Shown: in pieces, positions 20,521-30,688 of the stretch
How the letters are laid out: every line of letters starts with the position of its first letter
Numbering within the stretch: the stretch's first letter is position 1
Assembly: GCF_012927045.1 (NCBI RefSeq)
Contig: NZ_JABBFW010000038.1
Location: 1-42,830 of the forward strand
Length of the DNA: 42,830 nucleotides
DNA from: Azohydromonas caseinilytica
GTDB taxonomy: Bacteria; Pseudomonadota; Gammaproteobacteria; Burkholderiales; Burkholderiaceae_C
Direction: 5' to 3'
The notes under the pieces: generated by a model
What the model was told of the DNA's origin: nothing
The model's input: only the letters and a program-made list of their open reading frames with translations
The model's database searches: none
Position numbers and translations under genes: made by a program

Positions 20521-21471
20521 ATGCCCGCACCTCCACCGTCCGCCGCGATGCCCTGGCTGCGCTGCCTGCGCGAGGCGCTGCCGGTGCTGGCTGCTCTGGC
20601 CGCGCCCATGGTCGCTGCCCATGCCGTGGGGCATGCAGACACCCGGCCGCTGTGGCAGGCCTGGGCGCCGCAGGCTTGGTTGTGGGCGCTGTGGCTCACC
20701 GTGGGCGCGCTGGCGGGCCTGGGCATTGCGCGGTTGTGGCGCGGGGCCGGCGTCGGCGCCGGCTTGAGGCGCTGGGAGGCCGCGGGCTTCGCCCTGGGCT
20801 GGCTGGCCACGGGCGCCGCGGTGCTGTCGCCGCTGGACGCGCTGGGCGAGCAGCGCTTCTGGCTGCACATGGTCCAGCACGAGGTCCTGATGCTGGTGGC
20901 TGCGCCACTGCTGGTGCTGGGCCGTCCGCTGGCCGCGCTGGTGTGGGGGCTGCCGCAGCGCTGGCGTTCGCCGGCCGCGCGCTGGACGCGCCAGTCCGGG
21001 CTGCAGGCGCTGGTGCGCGTGCTCGGCGCGCCGCTGACGGCCTGGTGGCTGCACGCGGTGGTGCTGTGGGCCTGGCATGCACCGGTGCTGTTCGAGGCCG
21101 CCGTACGCCATGACGGGGTGCACGACCTGCAGCACCTGAGCTTCTTCATTTCGGCGCTGCTGTTCTGGTGGGGCCTGTTCCAGGCCGGCGGCGGGCGCTC
21201 GCGGCAGGGCGTGGCCGTCTTCTACCTGTTCACCACCGCGCTGCACACGGCGGTGCTTGGCGCGTTGCTGACCATGTCGGAACGCCTCTGGTACCCGGTG
21301 TACGCGGCCCAGGCCGCGCACGGCGGCCTGAGCGCGCTGGAGGACCAGCAGCTCGGCGGCCTGATCATGTGGGTGCCGGGCGGGGTGGTGTACATGGTGG
21401 CGGCCCTGGTGCTGTTCGCGCGCTGGATGGATGCCGCCCGTACGCTCTCGACCACGAGCCCGGGAGGCTGA
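20521..21471 (+). CDS. CtaG-type cytochrome c oxidase assembly protein (caa3_CtaG family)
   Basis: The protein of about 316 residues has some seven membrane helices. Family marks are [59 protein letters not shown] and [15 protein letters not shown], with paired histidines within the membrane. The caa3_CtaG family helps assemble the copper centre of heme-copper oxidases in the inner membrane; exact biochemistry is not settled. The start is uncertain: I use the ATG at 20521, but no ribosome binding site is convincing and the ATG at 20548 is also possible. It is divergent from the kinase operon and 31 bases before the next gene, probably one transcript. No oxidase genes are nearby. Confidence 0.8.
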   Translation: MPAPPPSAAMPWLRCLREALPVLAALAAPMVAAHAVGHADTRPLWQAWAPQAWLWALWLTVGALAGLGIARLWRGAGVGAGLRRWEAAGFALGWLATGAAVLSPLDALGEQRFWLHMVQHEVLMLVAAPLLVLGRPLAALVWGLPQRWRSPAARWTRQSGLQALVRVLGAPLTAWWLHAVVLWAWHAPVLFEAAVRHDGVHDLQHLSFFISALLFWWGLFQAGGGRSRQGVAVFYLFTTALHTAVLGALLTMSERLWYPVYAAQAAHGGLSALEDQQLGGLIMWVPGGVVYMVAALVLFARWMDAARTLSTTSPGG

Positions 21472-21502
21472 GCGCCCGGCCCGCCCCGCGCCCTCCATCA
21501 CC

Positions 21503-22570
21503 ATGCCCGCCGCACCTCAAGACACCCGGACCTTCCCGCAGAAGCTGACCCTTTCCGTGGCCGTCGTCCTGCTGCTGGCGCTGCTGTGGCTGTTGCGCGA
21601 CGTGGTGGTGCTCGTCTTCGGCGGCATCGTGCTCGCGGCGGTGCTGCGCGGCATCGCGCGGCGGCTGGAGCGCCGGTTCAGGCTCTCGCCCCAGCGCTCG
21701 GGCCTGCTGGCGGCTCTGCTGGTGCTGGCGCTGCTCGCCGCGGTGTTCGCCATTGCCGGTGGGGCCCTGGCCGACCAGCTCTCGCGGCTGCGCCAGGAGC
21801 TGCCGCAGGCGCTGACCCTGCTGGACCGTTGGCTGAGCAGCCATGCCCTTGGTCAGCAGCTGATCGAGGTGGTGCGCAGCGCCATGAGCTCGGACAGCAC
21901 CGGCACTTGGCTGGCCACGGCCACGACCACCACCCTCGGCGCGGTGGGCAGCGTGGTGCTGATGGCCATCGTCAGCGTCTACTTCGCCACCGACGTGCAG
22001 GGCTATCGCCGCGGCGCGCTGCGCCTGGTGCCGCCGGCCTGCCGCCAGCGCGCGGTGCGGGCGCTGGACGCCAGCGGCCAGGCACTGGGGTGCTGGCTGC
22101 TGGGGCAGGGCCTCTCGATGCTGTTCCTGGGCGTGACCACTGCCGTCGGGCTGGCGCTGCTGGGCGCGCCCCTGGCGCTGGCCTTGGGCCTGATCACGGG
22201 GCTGCTGACCTTCGTGCCCTTCTTCGGCGCCATCGTGGCCGGCGTGCTGTCAGTGCTGCTGGCCTTCATCGAGGGCCCGCGCGCGGCGCTGCACGTGGCG
22301 CTGCTGTTCTTCGCGCTGCAGCAGGTCGAGGAGTACCTGCTGCAGCCCTTCGTGCAGCGCTGGGCGGTGAGGCTGCCGCCGGTGCTGACGCTGCTGTCCA
22401 CGCTCATCTTCGGCGTGCTGTTCGGACCGGTCGGCGTGGTCTTCGGCACGCCGATGATGGTGGTGGCCCGGGTGTTCGTGACCAAGCTCTACGTCGAGGA
22501 CGTCCTGGGCGACCGGGAGCCGCAGGCCGAGCCGCAGCGCCAGCCGGCTGCCGAGGGCGAACGCGCCTGA
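21503..22570 (+). CDS. AI-2E family (PerM/YdiK-type) membrane transporter
   Basis: This 355-residue protein has the AI-2E family layout: two or three helices at the start (LTLSVAVVLLLALLWLLRDVV), a central soluble segment, then a cluster of helices. The helix cluster includes LGLITGLLTFVPFFGAIVAG and VEEYLLQPFVQRWAVRLPP, the latter the most conserved part. Members export autoinducer-2 or act as Na+/H+ antiporters; many have unknown substrates. The ATG at 21503 lies 31 bases after the CtaG-like gene. The C-terminal tail is polar and charged. Confidence 0.87.
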   Translation: MPAAPQDTRTFPQKLTLSVAVVLLLALLWLLRDVVVLVFGGIVLAAVLRGIARRLERRFRLSPQRSGLLAALLVLALLAAVFAIAGGALADQLSRLRQELPQALTLLDRWLSSHALGQQLIEVVRSAMSSDSTGTWLATATTTTLGAVGSVVLMAIVSVYFATDVQGYRRGALRLVPPACRQRAVRALDASGQALGCWLLGQGLSMLFLGVTTAVGLALLGAPLALALGLITGLLTFVPFFGAIVAGVLSVLLAFIEGPRAALHVALLFFALQQVEEYLLQPFVQRWAVRLPPVLTLLSTLIFGVLFGPVGVVFGTPMMVVARVFVTKLYVEDVLGDREPQAEPQRQPAAEGERA

Positions 22571-22651
22571 GCGGCCCGGCACCTCCCACTCGGCCGTCCG
22601 CGGGCCTGCGCATACTTGCGGACCGTTGATCACGAATCCGAAGGAGAGCGC

Positions 22652-22963
22652 ATGAAGATCGTCCGAGCCAAGGAGTTCCAGGCCGACCGGGCCTGGGGCG
22701 CGCTGGACATCGCCAACATGGACGGCACCACCGTGCGGCTGCACTGGACCGACCAGCCCTACCGCTGGCACGTCAACGACGGCCAGGAGGTGTTCGCGGT
22801 GCTCGACGGCGCCGTGGAGATGCGCTGGCGCGTCGAGGGCGTTGAGCGCTCAACCGTGCTGGAGACCGGGGACGTCTTCTTCGCGGACGAGGGTTGCGAG
22901 CACGTGGCGCATCCGCGCGGAGCGGCCCGGGTGCTGGTGGTCGAGAAGGAAGGCTCGGTGTGA
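22652..22963 (+). CDS. Small cupin-domain protein
   Basis: A 103-residue single-domain cupin. The first motif reads around RWHVNDGQEVFAVLDGAVEM and the second around GDVFFADEGCEHVAHPRG. The histidine and glutamate at metal-ligand positions are partly kept, so metal binding is plausible. AAGGAGAG precedes the ATG at seven bases. Small cupins of this type include sugar-nucleotide and keto-acid enzymes as well as ligand binders; no specific function can be given. It follows the AI-2E gene by 81 bases. Confidence 0.8.
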   Translation: MKIVRAKEFQADRAWGALDIANMDGTTVRLHWTDQPYRWHVNDGQEVFAVLDGAVEMRWRVEGVERSTVLETGDVFFADEGCEHVAHPRGAARVLVVEKEGSV

Positions 22964-23003
22964 GCCCGATGCGCTTGTGACGCGCGCGGGCGGGGCCGCG
23001 ACC

Positions 23004-23018
23004 GGGAGTCTGAAGGCG
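23004..23018 (+). repeat. Solitary iteron-like 15-mer
   Basis: GGGAGTCTGAAGGCG differs at one base from the origin iteron GGGAGTCAGAAGGCG. It lies 12.5 kb from the origin, immediately before the stop codon of the Gly/Ser-rich gene. No other copies were seen around it. It may be chance or a handcuffing or titration site. Confidence 0.4.
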
Positions 23019-23531
23019 TCAGCGCGCGCCGCTGCTGCTTCCTGTCGAATCCGTTGAACTGTTCGAACCGGTCGGCGCAGGGCTGCCGCCACGCCCGGGT
23101 GTCGAAGCCGGAGGCGTGGAGGGGCTGGTGGTCGTGGCGCTGCCGCTCCCGGCCGAGCCGCTGCCCGGGTGTCCGCCCGTGCCCGGACGCTTGTCCGGTA
23201 CCGTCTTGCTGCTGGCCGGCGGTTTGCCGCCGCCGTTGGCACCGTCGATGACGCGGCCGTCGATGTCCAGGCCCGTGCCCGAGCCGCCGTCGCGCTGGCC
23301 GGCCTGGCCCGGCGCGACCGGGGCACCGCTGCCGCCGAGGCCGGAGCCGCCCTGGGGCGGCGCCACCACGATGGCGCCGCCGCTGCTGCCGCCCGGGCCG
23401 GTCGGCGTGCTGTTGCCGCTGGGGTTGCCGCTGCTGCCCCCCGCGTCTCCGCCGGTCTGGGCCTGCGCCAAGGCCGCCGTGCCGAGGGCCAGCGCGGCCA
23501 GCACGCCCCGAACCCTGTCTGCTGCCTGCAT
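23019..23531 (-). CDS. Secreted Gly/Ser/Pro-rich low-complexity protein
   Basis: The 170-residue product has a clear signal peptide (MQAADRVRGVLAALALGTAA, cleavage near ALAQA-QT). The mature part is almost entirely Gly, Ser, Pro, Thr and Ala, with runs such as GGSSGNPSGN and GSGSAGSGSATTT. It should be exported and intrinsically disordered. A single more ordered stretch reads GLDIDGRVIDGANGG. No family is recognised. Its low complexity limits homology statements, but the signal peptide and sustained reading frame support a real gene. Confidence 0.65.
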   Translation of the reverse strand: MQAADRVRGVLAALALGTAALAQAQTGGDAGGSSGNPSGNSTPTGPGGSSGGAIVVAPPQGGSGLGGSGAPVAPGQAGQRDGGSGTGLDIDGRVIDGANGGGKPPASSKTVPDKRPGTGGHPGSGSAGSGSATTTSPSTPPASTPGRGGSPAPTGSNSSTDSTGSSSGAR

Positions 23532-23856
23532 GTCTCACTCCTCGTGAAGCCGGGGACGACCGGAGCGTGCGGGCGGCGGCCCGGGCGCTGGCCGGTGTGG
23601 TCCGGGTCACAGCAAGCGGTGAGCCGTGATGCCGCCCGACCGGGCGAGGGGTGGGAGCGTGGCGCTCAGAAACGGCCTGTGCGGGCGGGCCCTGCTTGCA
23701 TGGCGGCTGCCGGCCCGCAAGAGGGGCCCGACGGCGGGAGCCGGTTGCCACCCTCCGGGCGATGCGCCCGGGCACCGCGCTGCGGACACTGCCTCCCCGT
23801 TGCAGCGCCGCTGCACGCCGTCCAGGCACCACGCACCGCACGCGAAGGAGACTCCC

Positions 23857-24882
23857 ATGACCGCTTCCCTGTCCCCCGACCGCATCCTGCAGACCGGCAC
23901 GGCCTTCTGGGGCTCCAAGGCCCTGCTGTCGGCCGTCGAGCTGGGCCTGTTCACGGCGCTGGCCGACGGCCCGCGCACCGGCGAGGAACTGCGCCGGCAG
24001 CTGGGGCTGCATCCGCGCGCGGTGCCCGATTTCCTGGATACGCTGCTGGCCCTGGGCTTCCTGCGCCGCGAAGGCCGGGGCGAGCAGGCGGCCTACAGCA
24101 ACACGCCCGAGACCCAGCATTTCCTCGACCGCGGCTCGCCGGCCTACATCGGCGGCATGCTGGAGATGGCCAACGCCCGGCTGTACCCGTTCTGGGGTGA
24201 CCTCACCGAAGCGCTCAGGACCGGCCAGCCGCAAAACGAGATCAAGCACAGCGGCGAGCCGATGTTCGCCAAGCTGTACGAGGACCCGGCGCGGCTGGAG
24301 CAGTTCATGGCCGCCATGAGCGGCATCTCGGCGGGCAATTTCAGCTTGCTGGCGCAGAAGTTCGACTTCGGCCCCTACCGCACGTTGGCCGACATCGGCG
24401 GCGCCACGGGGCAGCTGTCATGCATCGTGGCCGCGCGCCACCCGCACCTGCGCTGCACGACGCTGGATCTGCCCGAGGTGAGCGTGATTGCCGGCCGCCA
24501 CATCGAGCGCCGTGGACTGGCCGCGCGCGTGCAGGCCCGGCCCCTGGACTTCTTCCGCGACGACTTCCCGCAGGCCGACGTGATCACGATGGGCATGATC
24601 CTGCACGACTGGAACCTGGAGAAGAAGCTGCAGCTCATGCGCAAGGCCTACGCGGCGCTGCCCGCGGGCGGCTGCCTCATCGCGGTGGACAACCTGATCG
24701 ACGACGAGCGCCGCCACAACGCCTTCGGGCTGCTGATGTCGCTGAACATGCTCATCGAGTTCGGCGACGCCTTCGACTACACCGGCGCGGACTTCGCCGG
24801 CTGGGCCCGTGAGGTGGGTTTCACGCGCACCGAGGTGATTCCGCTGGCCGGTCCGGGCAGCGCGGCCGTGGCCTACAAGTAG
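23857..24882 (+). CDS. SAM-dependent O-methyltransferase (hydroxyindole/acetylserotonin O-MT type)
   Basis: This 341-residue enzyme has an N-terminal winged-helix dimerisation domain (about 10-95, FWGSKALLSAVELGLFTALA) and a C-terminal class I methyltransferase domain with SAM motif TLADIGGATGQLSCIVA at about 172-188. Downstream DLPEV, MGMILHDWN (catalytic His-Asp region) and GGCLIAVDNLI are typical of methyltransferase family 2. It probably methylates a hydroxyl group on an aromatic or polyketide-like small molecule. GAAGGAG precedes the ATG at 7 bases. It stands alone, convergent with a small unknown gene 11 bases away. The segment 23532-23856 upstream shows no gene. Confidence 0.85.
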   Translation: MTASLSPDRILQTGTAFWGSKALLSAVELGLFTALADGPRTGEELRRQLGLHPRAVPDFLDTLLALGFLRREGRGEQAAYSNTPETQHFLDRGSPAYIGGMLEMANARLYPFWGDLTEALRTGQPQNEIKHSGEPMFAKLYEDPARLEQFMAAMSGISAGNFSLLAQKFDFGPYRTLADIGGATGQLSCIVAARHPHLRCTTLDLPEVSVIAGRHIERRGLAARVQARPLDFFRDDFPQADVITMGMILHDWNLEKKLQLMRKAYAALPAGGCLIAVDNLIDDERRHNAFGLLMSLNMLIEFGDAFDYTGADFAGWAREVGFTRTEVIPLAGPGSAAVAYK

Positions 24883-24893
24883 CCCGCGCAACT

Positions 24894-25133
24894 TCAGGCA
24901 TGGCAGGCCTGCTCTTCCGAGCCGTTGAGCTGGAGCCCGCGCTCCTTGAGCTCGACAGCGACGACCTCCACCCCGGACACCTCTTCCCAGCGCAGCAGCG
25001 CGTCGGCCAGCACCTTGTCCAGCAGGGTGTTGTCGGCCAGGGCGGCGCAGCTGCTCGACAGCTCGATCCGTGCGGACTGCTCCTCGCCCTCGGGCGTGGA
25101 GAAGGAAACGGTGAACTGTCGGTATGCGCTCAT
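24894..25133 (-). CDS. 79-residue protein of unknown function
   Basis: It starts MSAYRQFTVSFSTPEGEEQS, preceded by ATGAGGACC as a weak ribosome binding site. Predicted layout is beta-strand, helix (LLDKVLADALLRWEEVSGV) and beta-strand (VEVVAVELKERGLQL), with a C-terminal Cys-His. Even base composition in the three codon positions and a compact alpha/beta pattern support a real gene. No family recognised. It is convergent with the methyltransferase gene. Confidence 0.55.
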   Translation of the reverse strand: MSAYRQFTVSFSTPEGEEQSARIELSSSCAALADNTLLDKVLADALLRWEEVSGVEVVAVELKERGLQLNGSEEQACHA

Positions 25134-25542
25134 CGGCTGGTCCTCATTACTTCTTGGAGTCGCCCAAGGGTATTGATGCCACTCAGGGGCCGGGACACGC
25201 GGGACTCCGTCTCGGTCCGACCCCGTGAAGTTGTTCACGAATGACGGCGGCGCGCTGTTGCGGACCACGAACAGGCCCGCCCTGGAGTCCATGCGGCGCC
25301 GGTCTTGCACCGGCGGGCCGCGCGGCCCGCGTGCCGACGGCAGTTACCCCCCGCCGCTGTGGACAAGTCTGTGGTGTACCTGCACGCGGCGTGCGCAAGC
25401 CATTGATTTCATTGAGGTTGGAGGGGTGTGCCCAAAATTGAGGCAGCCGTGGTGTGGTTGAGCCTCGATGGACGGTGTTCAGCCCCTTCCATGGGGCGCG
25501 AGAAACCGGTTTTTCGGTTTGAGTTGGTCAGCCTCAAGGGCC
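25134..25542. other. Non-coding stretch with palindromes
   Basis: No convincing gene is seen. GCGGGCCGCGCGGCCCGC at 25313-25330 is a perfect 18-bp palindrome. AAACCG and CGGTTT near 25503-25520 form a small hairpin around a T-rich loop, just beyond the end of amrS, and might terminate that operon. TGTGGACAA at 25359-25367 is one base off a DnaA box. Confidence 0.4.
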
Positions 25543-26612
<1,070 letters not shown>

Positions 26613-26616
<4 letters not shown>

Positions 26617-27416
26617 GCATCGGCCTCCTGGAAGGCGAGGGCGCCGTAGCCGACCACGCGCTCGCGGTCGCCGGCGGTGTCGCCGGAGTTGCGCAGGTCC
26701 AGCAGCCGGGCCGACAGCCCATGGCGCCGCGCCATCAGCAGCGCGCCGTTGATCGCGGCGGCGCCGCAGGCCTCGTGCGGCTGCAGGGTGGCGTCACGCG
26801 CCAGGAGGCGCTGCACCGTGGCCCGGTCCAGCGCCTGGGCGTCCTCGTAGCGCAGGTAGTGCGAGAGGTCGGAGCTGACCAGCACCAGGGTTTCCGGCCC
26901 GCCCCACAACCGCTCCAGCACCTGCGCCACCTCGTCGGCAACGGCGCGGCCCACCACCAGCGGCACCAGCGAGAAGTCGTCCAGCACCGCCTGCAGGAAG
27001 GGCAGTTGCACCTCGATGGCGTGCTCGTGCTCATGCGCATGGTCGTCGCGGCGGATCTGAGGCAGGTCCGCCAGTGCCTGGAGCGCCGCCTGATCCACTG
27101 GGACCTCGCCCAAGGGCGTGGCGAAGGCCTGCGCCGTCGGCGCCGCCAGCCCGCGCAACGGCACCCGGTGCGCCGGGCTCAGCACCACCACGCGGCGCAC
27201 GCCGTGAGCTGGCAGTCCTTGCAGCAGCGCATAGGCCGCGGCGGCCACCGGCCCGCAGTAGCTGTAGCCGGCGTGCGGGACGATCAGCAGTTTTGGGGGG
27301 CGGGACGGCTGCGGCGCGCGCGCGCCGGCCAGCAGCGCATCGATGTCCTCGCGCAGCGCCGCGGGCGCAGCGGGATAGAACAGGCCGTCCACGACGGCAG
27401 GGCGCAGCGCTGGCAT
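26613..27416 (-). CDS. amrB: AmmeMemoRadiSam system protein B (MEMO1 family)
   Basis: The 267-residue protein is a MEMO1/AmrB family member, related to extradiol dioxygenases. Visible family segments are RPAVVDGLFYPAAP at the start, LLIVPHAGYSYCGPVAA, HEHAIEVQLPFLQAVL and LVSSDLSHYL, which supply the conserved histidines of the putative metal pocket. A His-rich insert (HAHEHEHA) precedes the EVQLPF motif. I take the ATG at 27416; a longer frame upstream is not supported by homology. It is translated together with amrS. Confidence 0.9.
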
Positions 27417-27545
27417 GGCGAACTCCTGGTGCCGACTGTGCCCAGCGCGGTCGGCGGGAGCAACGCGGAACACTGTCCGCGGCAGGGTTGTGGCGCTTCG
27501 CCCAGCGCCCCGGGCGCCTCGCTGCCGCGAGGCGCCGTCCCCGTC

Positions 27546-27779
27546 TTACAGCCAGCTCTGCGTGGCGGTGCGGCGCAGTTGCGCGGCCAGCTCAGGGCGG
27601 CTGGCCTGCAGCTCACGGGCCACCTGCAGCATCTCGCGGCGGGCGCGGGCCCGGCCCAGGCGCTCCAGCAGGTTCCAGGCAGCGCGCAGGGCACGCTTCA
27701 CGCCGTCGGCGGCCACCGGTGCGGACACCGGCTTGGCTTGAACACGGACCGTGCCGATGTCAAAGCTCGAATACATCAT
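27546..27779 (-). CDS. 77-residue basic helical protein, DUF1127-like
   Basis: The protein has an Arg-rich helical second half (RALRAAWNLLERLGRARARR, then LQVARELQASRPELAAQL), which recalls small DUF1127/YjiS-type proteins, although the family's core motif is not clear. GGGAGG precedes the first of two adjacent ATG codons by 6 bases. A perfect TATAAT with a palindrome over the -35 region lies upstream, so it is a strong, regulated transcript. Function unknown; low certainty on the family. Confidence 0.6.
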   Translation of the reverse strand: MMYSSFDIGTVRVQAKPVSAPVAADGVKRALRAAWNLLERLGRARARREMLQVARELQASRPELAAQLRRTATQSWL

Positions 27780-27847
27780 GGAAACCTCCCAACTCGGTGA
27801 GGGAGAAACGCTCTCCCCATGCGGCAGTTTCATGCTGCTATGCAGCA

Positions 27848-27878
27848 ATTATAAACGAACAGCTTAGGGTTTACCCTA
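27848..27878 (-). promoter_or_regulatory. Promoter with operator palindrome over -35
   Basis: On the minus strand TATAAT (27853-27848) is a perfect -10 element. TAGGGTAAACCCTA (27878-27865), an inverted repeat of TAGGGT/ACCCTA, covers the -35 position. The start codon of the 77-residue gene lies about 69 bases downstream. A repressor or activator binding at the palindrome would control this small gene. The regulator is not known. Confidence 0.6.
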
Positions 27879-27953
27879 TTGACTGTGTTCGAGGATGTAA
27901 CCGCTGCAGGAGATCGCGCAAATGCCTGAGTGGGATGGGCCAGCCGCAGCGTC

Positions 27954-29204
27954 TCAGCCCCTGCGCGCGGCGCGGCGCTCCTGCAGCAGCGAGGCGGCGA
28001 ACATGAGCATGCCGCCCAGCGCCAGCGCGGTGCCGACCCAGCCGGTGGAAGTCCAGCCCAGTCCGGCCGCGATGGCGACGCCGCCCAGCCAGGCGCCCAG
28101 GGCGTTGGCGATGTTGAAGGCCGAGTGGTTGAGCGCCGCCGACAGCGTCTGCGCCTCGCCCGCCACGTCCATGAGCCGGATCTGCAGCGCCGGCGCGATG
28201 GCCACGATGGTCCCGATCAGGAACACGCTGATCGAGGCCGTGACGGGCTGCCCGGCCGTGAACGCGAAGCTGCCCAGCACCACGGCGTTCCACACCAGCA
28301 GGGCGGCGATGGTGCCGCGCAGCGACTTGTCCGCCAGCCGCGAGCCCACCAGGTTGCCCACCACCATGCCGATGCCGAACAGCGCCAGCATCAGCGGCAT
28401 GGCGTCGATGGACAGGCCGGCGACCTCGATCAGCGTCGGCTTGATGTAGCTGAACACCGCGAACATGCCGCCGAAGCCGATGGCGCCGATGCCCAGCGTC
28501 AGCCAGACCTGGGGCTTGGCCAGCGCGCCCAGTTCGCGCAGCGGGCTGGCGCCCTGCGCGGCGGGCAGGTCCGGCACGCCGCGGCGCACCAGCACGCAGG
28601 CCAGGACCGCGATGGCGCCGACCAGCACGAAGGCCGCACGCCAGCCCACATGCTGGCCGAGCCAGGCGGCGATCGGCACGCCGACCAGCGTGGCGCTGGT
28701 CAGCCCGGACATCACCAGCCCCACCGCGCTGGCACGGCGCTCCGGCGGCGCCAGCGCGGCAGCCACCAGCGCGGCCACGCCGAAGTACGTGCCGTGCGGC
28801 AGGCCGGCGATGAAGCGCAGCAGGTTCAGCGACAGGTAGCCCGGCGCCAGGGCGCTGGCGAAGTTGCCGAGGGCGAACAGCGCCATCAGCGCCAGCAGCA
28901 GGGTCCGGCGCGGCCAGCCGGCGGCCAGCACCGCCAGCACCGGCGCGCCCAGGACCACGCCCAGCGCATAGGCGCTGATGACATGGCCGGCCTGCGGAAT
29001 GCTGACACCCAGGTCCCGCGCCACCTCGGGCAGCAAACCCATGATCACGAACTCCCCCGTGCCGATGGCGAAGCCGCCGACGCCCAGCGCCACCACCGCC
29101 GGCCAGAACGCCCGCTGGCGCTGCGCGGCGGCGGCGGCCGGAACGGCTTGAGAGGAAGACGCAGCGGAAGACGAGGAAGCGGACAGCGACGGGGATGAAT
29201 GCAT
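27954..29204 (-). CDS. MFS efflux transporter, AraJ/YdhP type
   Basis: This 416-residue, 12-helix transporter starts with a Ser/Ala-rich polar leader and continues with ALGVGGFAIGTGEFVIMGLL, the motif of the AraJ/YdhP drug-H+ antiporter branch. The A-like loop WPRRTLLLALMALFALGN, the helix-5 segment LPHGTYFGVAALVAA and the second-half AAALNHSAFNIANALGAWLG are also typical. It likely exports sugars or small drugs. The start may be at 29204, or at 29300 where a longer leader is possible. An AraC gene lies upstream on the same strand and may regulate it. Confidence 0.88.
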   Translation of the reverse strand: MHSSPSLSASSSSAASSSQAVPAAAAAQRQRAFWPAVVALGVGGFAIGTGEFVIMGLLPEVARDLGVSIPQAGHVISAYALGVVLGAPVLAVLAAGWPRRTLLLALMALFALGNFASALAPGYLSLNLLRFIAGLPHGTYFGVAALVAAALAPPERRASAVGLVMSGLTSATLVGVPIAAWLGQHVGWRAAFVLVGAIAVLACVLVRRGVPDLPAAQGASPLRELGALAKPQVWLTLGIGAIGFGGMFAVFSYIKPTLIEVAGLSIDAMPLMLALFGIGMVVGNLVGSRLADKSLRGTIAALLVWNAVVLGSFAFTAGQPVTASISVFLIGTIVAIAPALQIRLMDVAGEAQTLSAALNHSAFNIANALGAWLGGVAIAAGLGWTSTGWVGTALALGGMLMFAASLLQERRAARRG

Positions 29205-29405
29205 GGGCAGGACGGGGTTGGGCGACAGCGACACGCGCCCTGCCAAAACCACCTTCGACTCCGACCATGAGCGCCGTCCGAGTTTGCTGCGGTGCAGCAA
29301 GTCGCAGACGGCCTAGGGTTTCTACTTATTCCCGTTCAGAGGCCGCCGGTCCCATCCAGCGGGACAGCCAATCCGCTGGACCACCGCCACGGCGTAGCCG
29401 CCGGC

Positions 29406-30434
29406 TCAAGCCTCGGCGGTGGCGCCGTGGCGGCCGCGTCGGTAGAGGCCGGGGCTGACGCCGGTCCACTTCTTGAAGGCGCGGTGGAAGGCGCTGGTTT
29501 CCTGGAAGCCCACGCGCGCGCCCACGTCGGCCACGGGCAACGCGGCCCTGCACAGCAGTTCGATGGCGATGTCGCGGCGCAGCTCGTCCTTGAGGCGTTG
29601 GTAGCTCAGCCCCTCGTCGCGCAGGCGGCGCTGCAGCGTGGTGCCGGACATGGCCAGGCTGCGGGCCAGCTCGTCCAGCTCCGGCCAGTCGTCGGGCCCC
29701 TGGCTGCGCAGCCGGCGCCGGATGGCGGCGCTGAGGCTGGCCTCGTTGCGGTACTTGACCAGCAGGTTGGCGGGCGCGCCGCGCAGGAAGGCGCGCAGGT
29801 TGTCCTCGCTCTCCACCACCTTGAGCTCCAGCAGCTGCGCGTCGAAGCGCACCTGCGTCAGCGGCGCGCCGAAGCTGGCCCGCTCGCAAAAGCGCGTGCG
29901 GTAGTCGGCGACCTCGGCTGGCTCGGGGCAGCGGAACGCGGCGTCGAGCAGCGGCAGGCGGCGGCGCACCAGCCAGCAGGCCAGGCCGTGCACCAGCATC
30001 AACCAGGTGGCATAGGCGAACATGCGCCGCGGCGGCCCGTGGTCGTGGACGATGAGCAGGGCGTGTTCGCCCTCGACGCGCAGCTCGCCGTGCAGGTCGT
30101 CCAGCACCGCGCGCAGGAAGCTCAGCATGCGCTGCAGGGCGTGGCCCAGCGTGTCGCAGCTCAGCACGGCGTGGCACATCAGGCGGTAGCTGCCGCGGCG
30201 CACGGGGTGGCGGTCCATGCCGAAGAACTCGTCGTCCATCGCATCGGCCAGCGCCGCCCACAGCCGCGCATAGGCCAGCGCCGGCACGCGCGCCCTGGGC
30301 GCGTCCAGCAGGCCGGCGTCGATGCCGGCTTGCTCCAGCACCGCGCGCACATCCAGGCCGCGTTCCATGGCTACCTGCAGTGCCTCGTGCACCAGGCCTA
30401 TGGAGATCGTGCCTTTGTCTTGCGCCGCGGTCAT
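29406..30434 (-). CDS. AraC-family regulator with arabinose-binding-like N-terminus
   Basis: The 342-residue regulator has an N-terminal domain of the OruR/ArgR type (about 20-200, beginning IGLVHEALQVAMERGLDVRA) and a C-terminal AraC DNA-binding domain (about 240-335). The second helix-turn-helix reads VADVGARVGFQETSAFHRAF, followed by KKWTGVSPGLYRR. Its own target is not evident; the MFS efflux gene 200 bases downstream on the same strand is a candidate. The spacer 29205-29405 has a 7-bp hairpin (29356-29379) and no gene. Confidence 0.88.
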   Translation of the reverse strand: MTAAQDKGTISIGLVHEALQVAMERGLDVRAVLEQAGIDAGLLDAPRARVPALAYARLWAALADAMDDEFFGMDRHPVRRGSYRLMCHAVLSCDTLGHALQRMLSFLRAVLDDLHGELRVEGEHALLIVHDHGPPRRMFAYATWLMLVHGLACWLVRRRLPLLDAAFRCPEPAEVADYRTRFCERASFGAPLTQVRFDAQLLELKVVESEDNLRAFLRGAPANLLVKYRNEASLSAAIRRRLRSQGPDDWPELDELARSLAMSGTTLQRRLRDEGLSYQRLKDELRRDIAIELLCRAALPVADVGARVGFQETSAFHRAFKKWTGVSPGLYRRGRHGATAEA

Positions 30435-30515
30435 GCCCTGGGCCGTTCCGAAAAAGGCAGGGATTCTAGGTGGCGCCCACGGCCATGGCCTCCAGTGCCC
30501 CGGCTCCGGCGGATG

Positions 30516-30567
30516 TCTGGCCGAATCCCGACAGTGCCGCCGCCTGCCTTGCCGTTTCTTGATACCC
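30516..30567 (+). promoter_or_regulatory. Putative QhpR operator before the porin gene
   Basis: CTTGCCGTTTCTTGATACCC (30548-30567) closely matches the element before qhpA. A weaker copy, TCTGGCCGAATCCCGACA (30516-30533), lies exactly 31 bases earlier measured GCCG to GCCG (30520 and 30551). The qhpA promoter has two such copies with the same 31-base period. AraC proteins often bind paired direct repeats at whole-turn spacing. Confidence 0.6.
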
Positions 30568-30688
30568 GCTCGTCTGCCGGGCCCCGATATTGATTCCACG
30601 TCCAGGTTGCAGGACTTGCCAGGCAGTCCGGGCCGGACGCTGAAAAGCGCTGCCTTCCAAAACCTCGTTCTTCGGTGAAGACGGCGCC

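Noticed and set aside
25359-25367. DnaA-like box TGTGGACAA
   Set aside because: One mismatch, isolated, without iterons or AT-rich repeats.
25290-25400. Possible riboswitch before the AmmeMemoRadiSam genes
   Set aside because: The palindromes are simple GC stems downstream of amrS, not upstream; no conserved aptamer core recognised.
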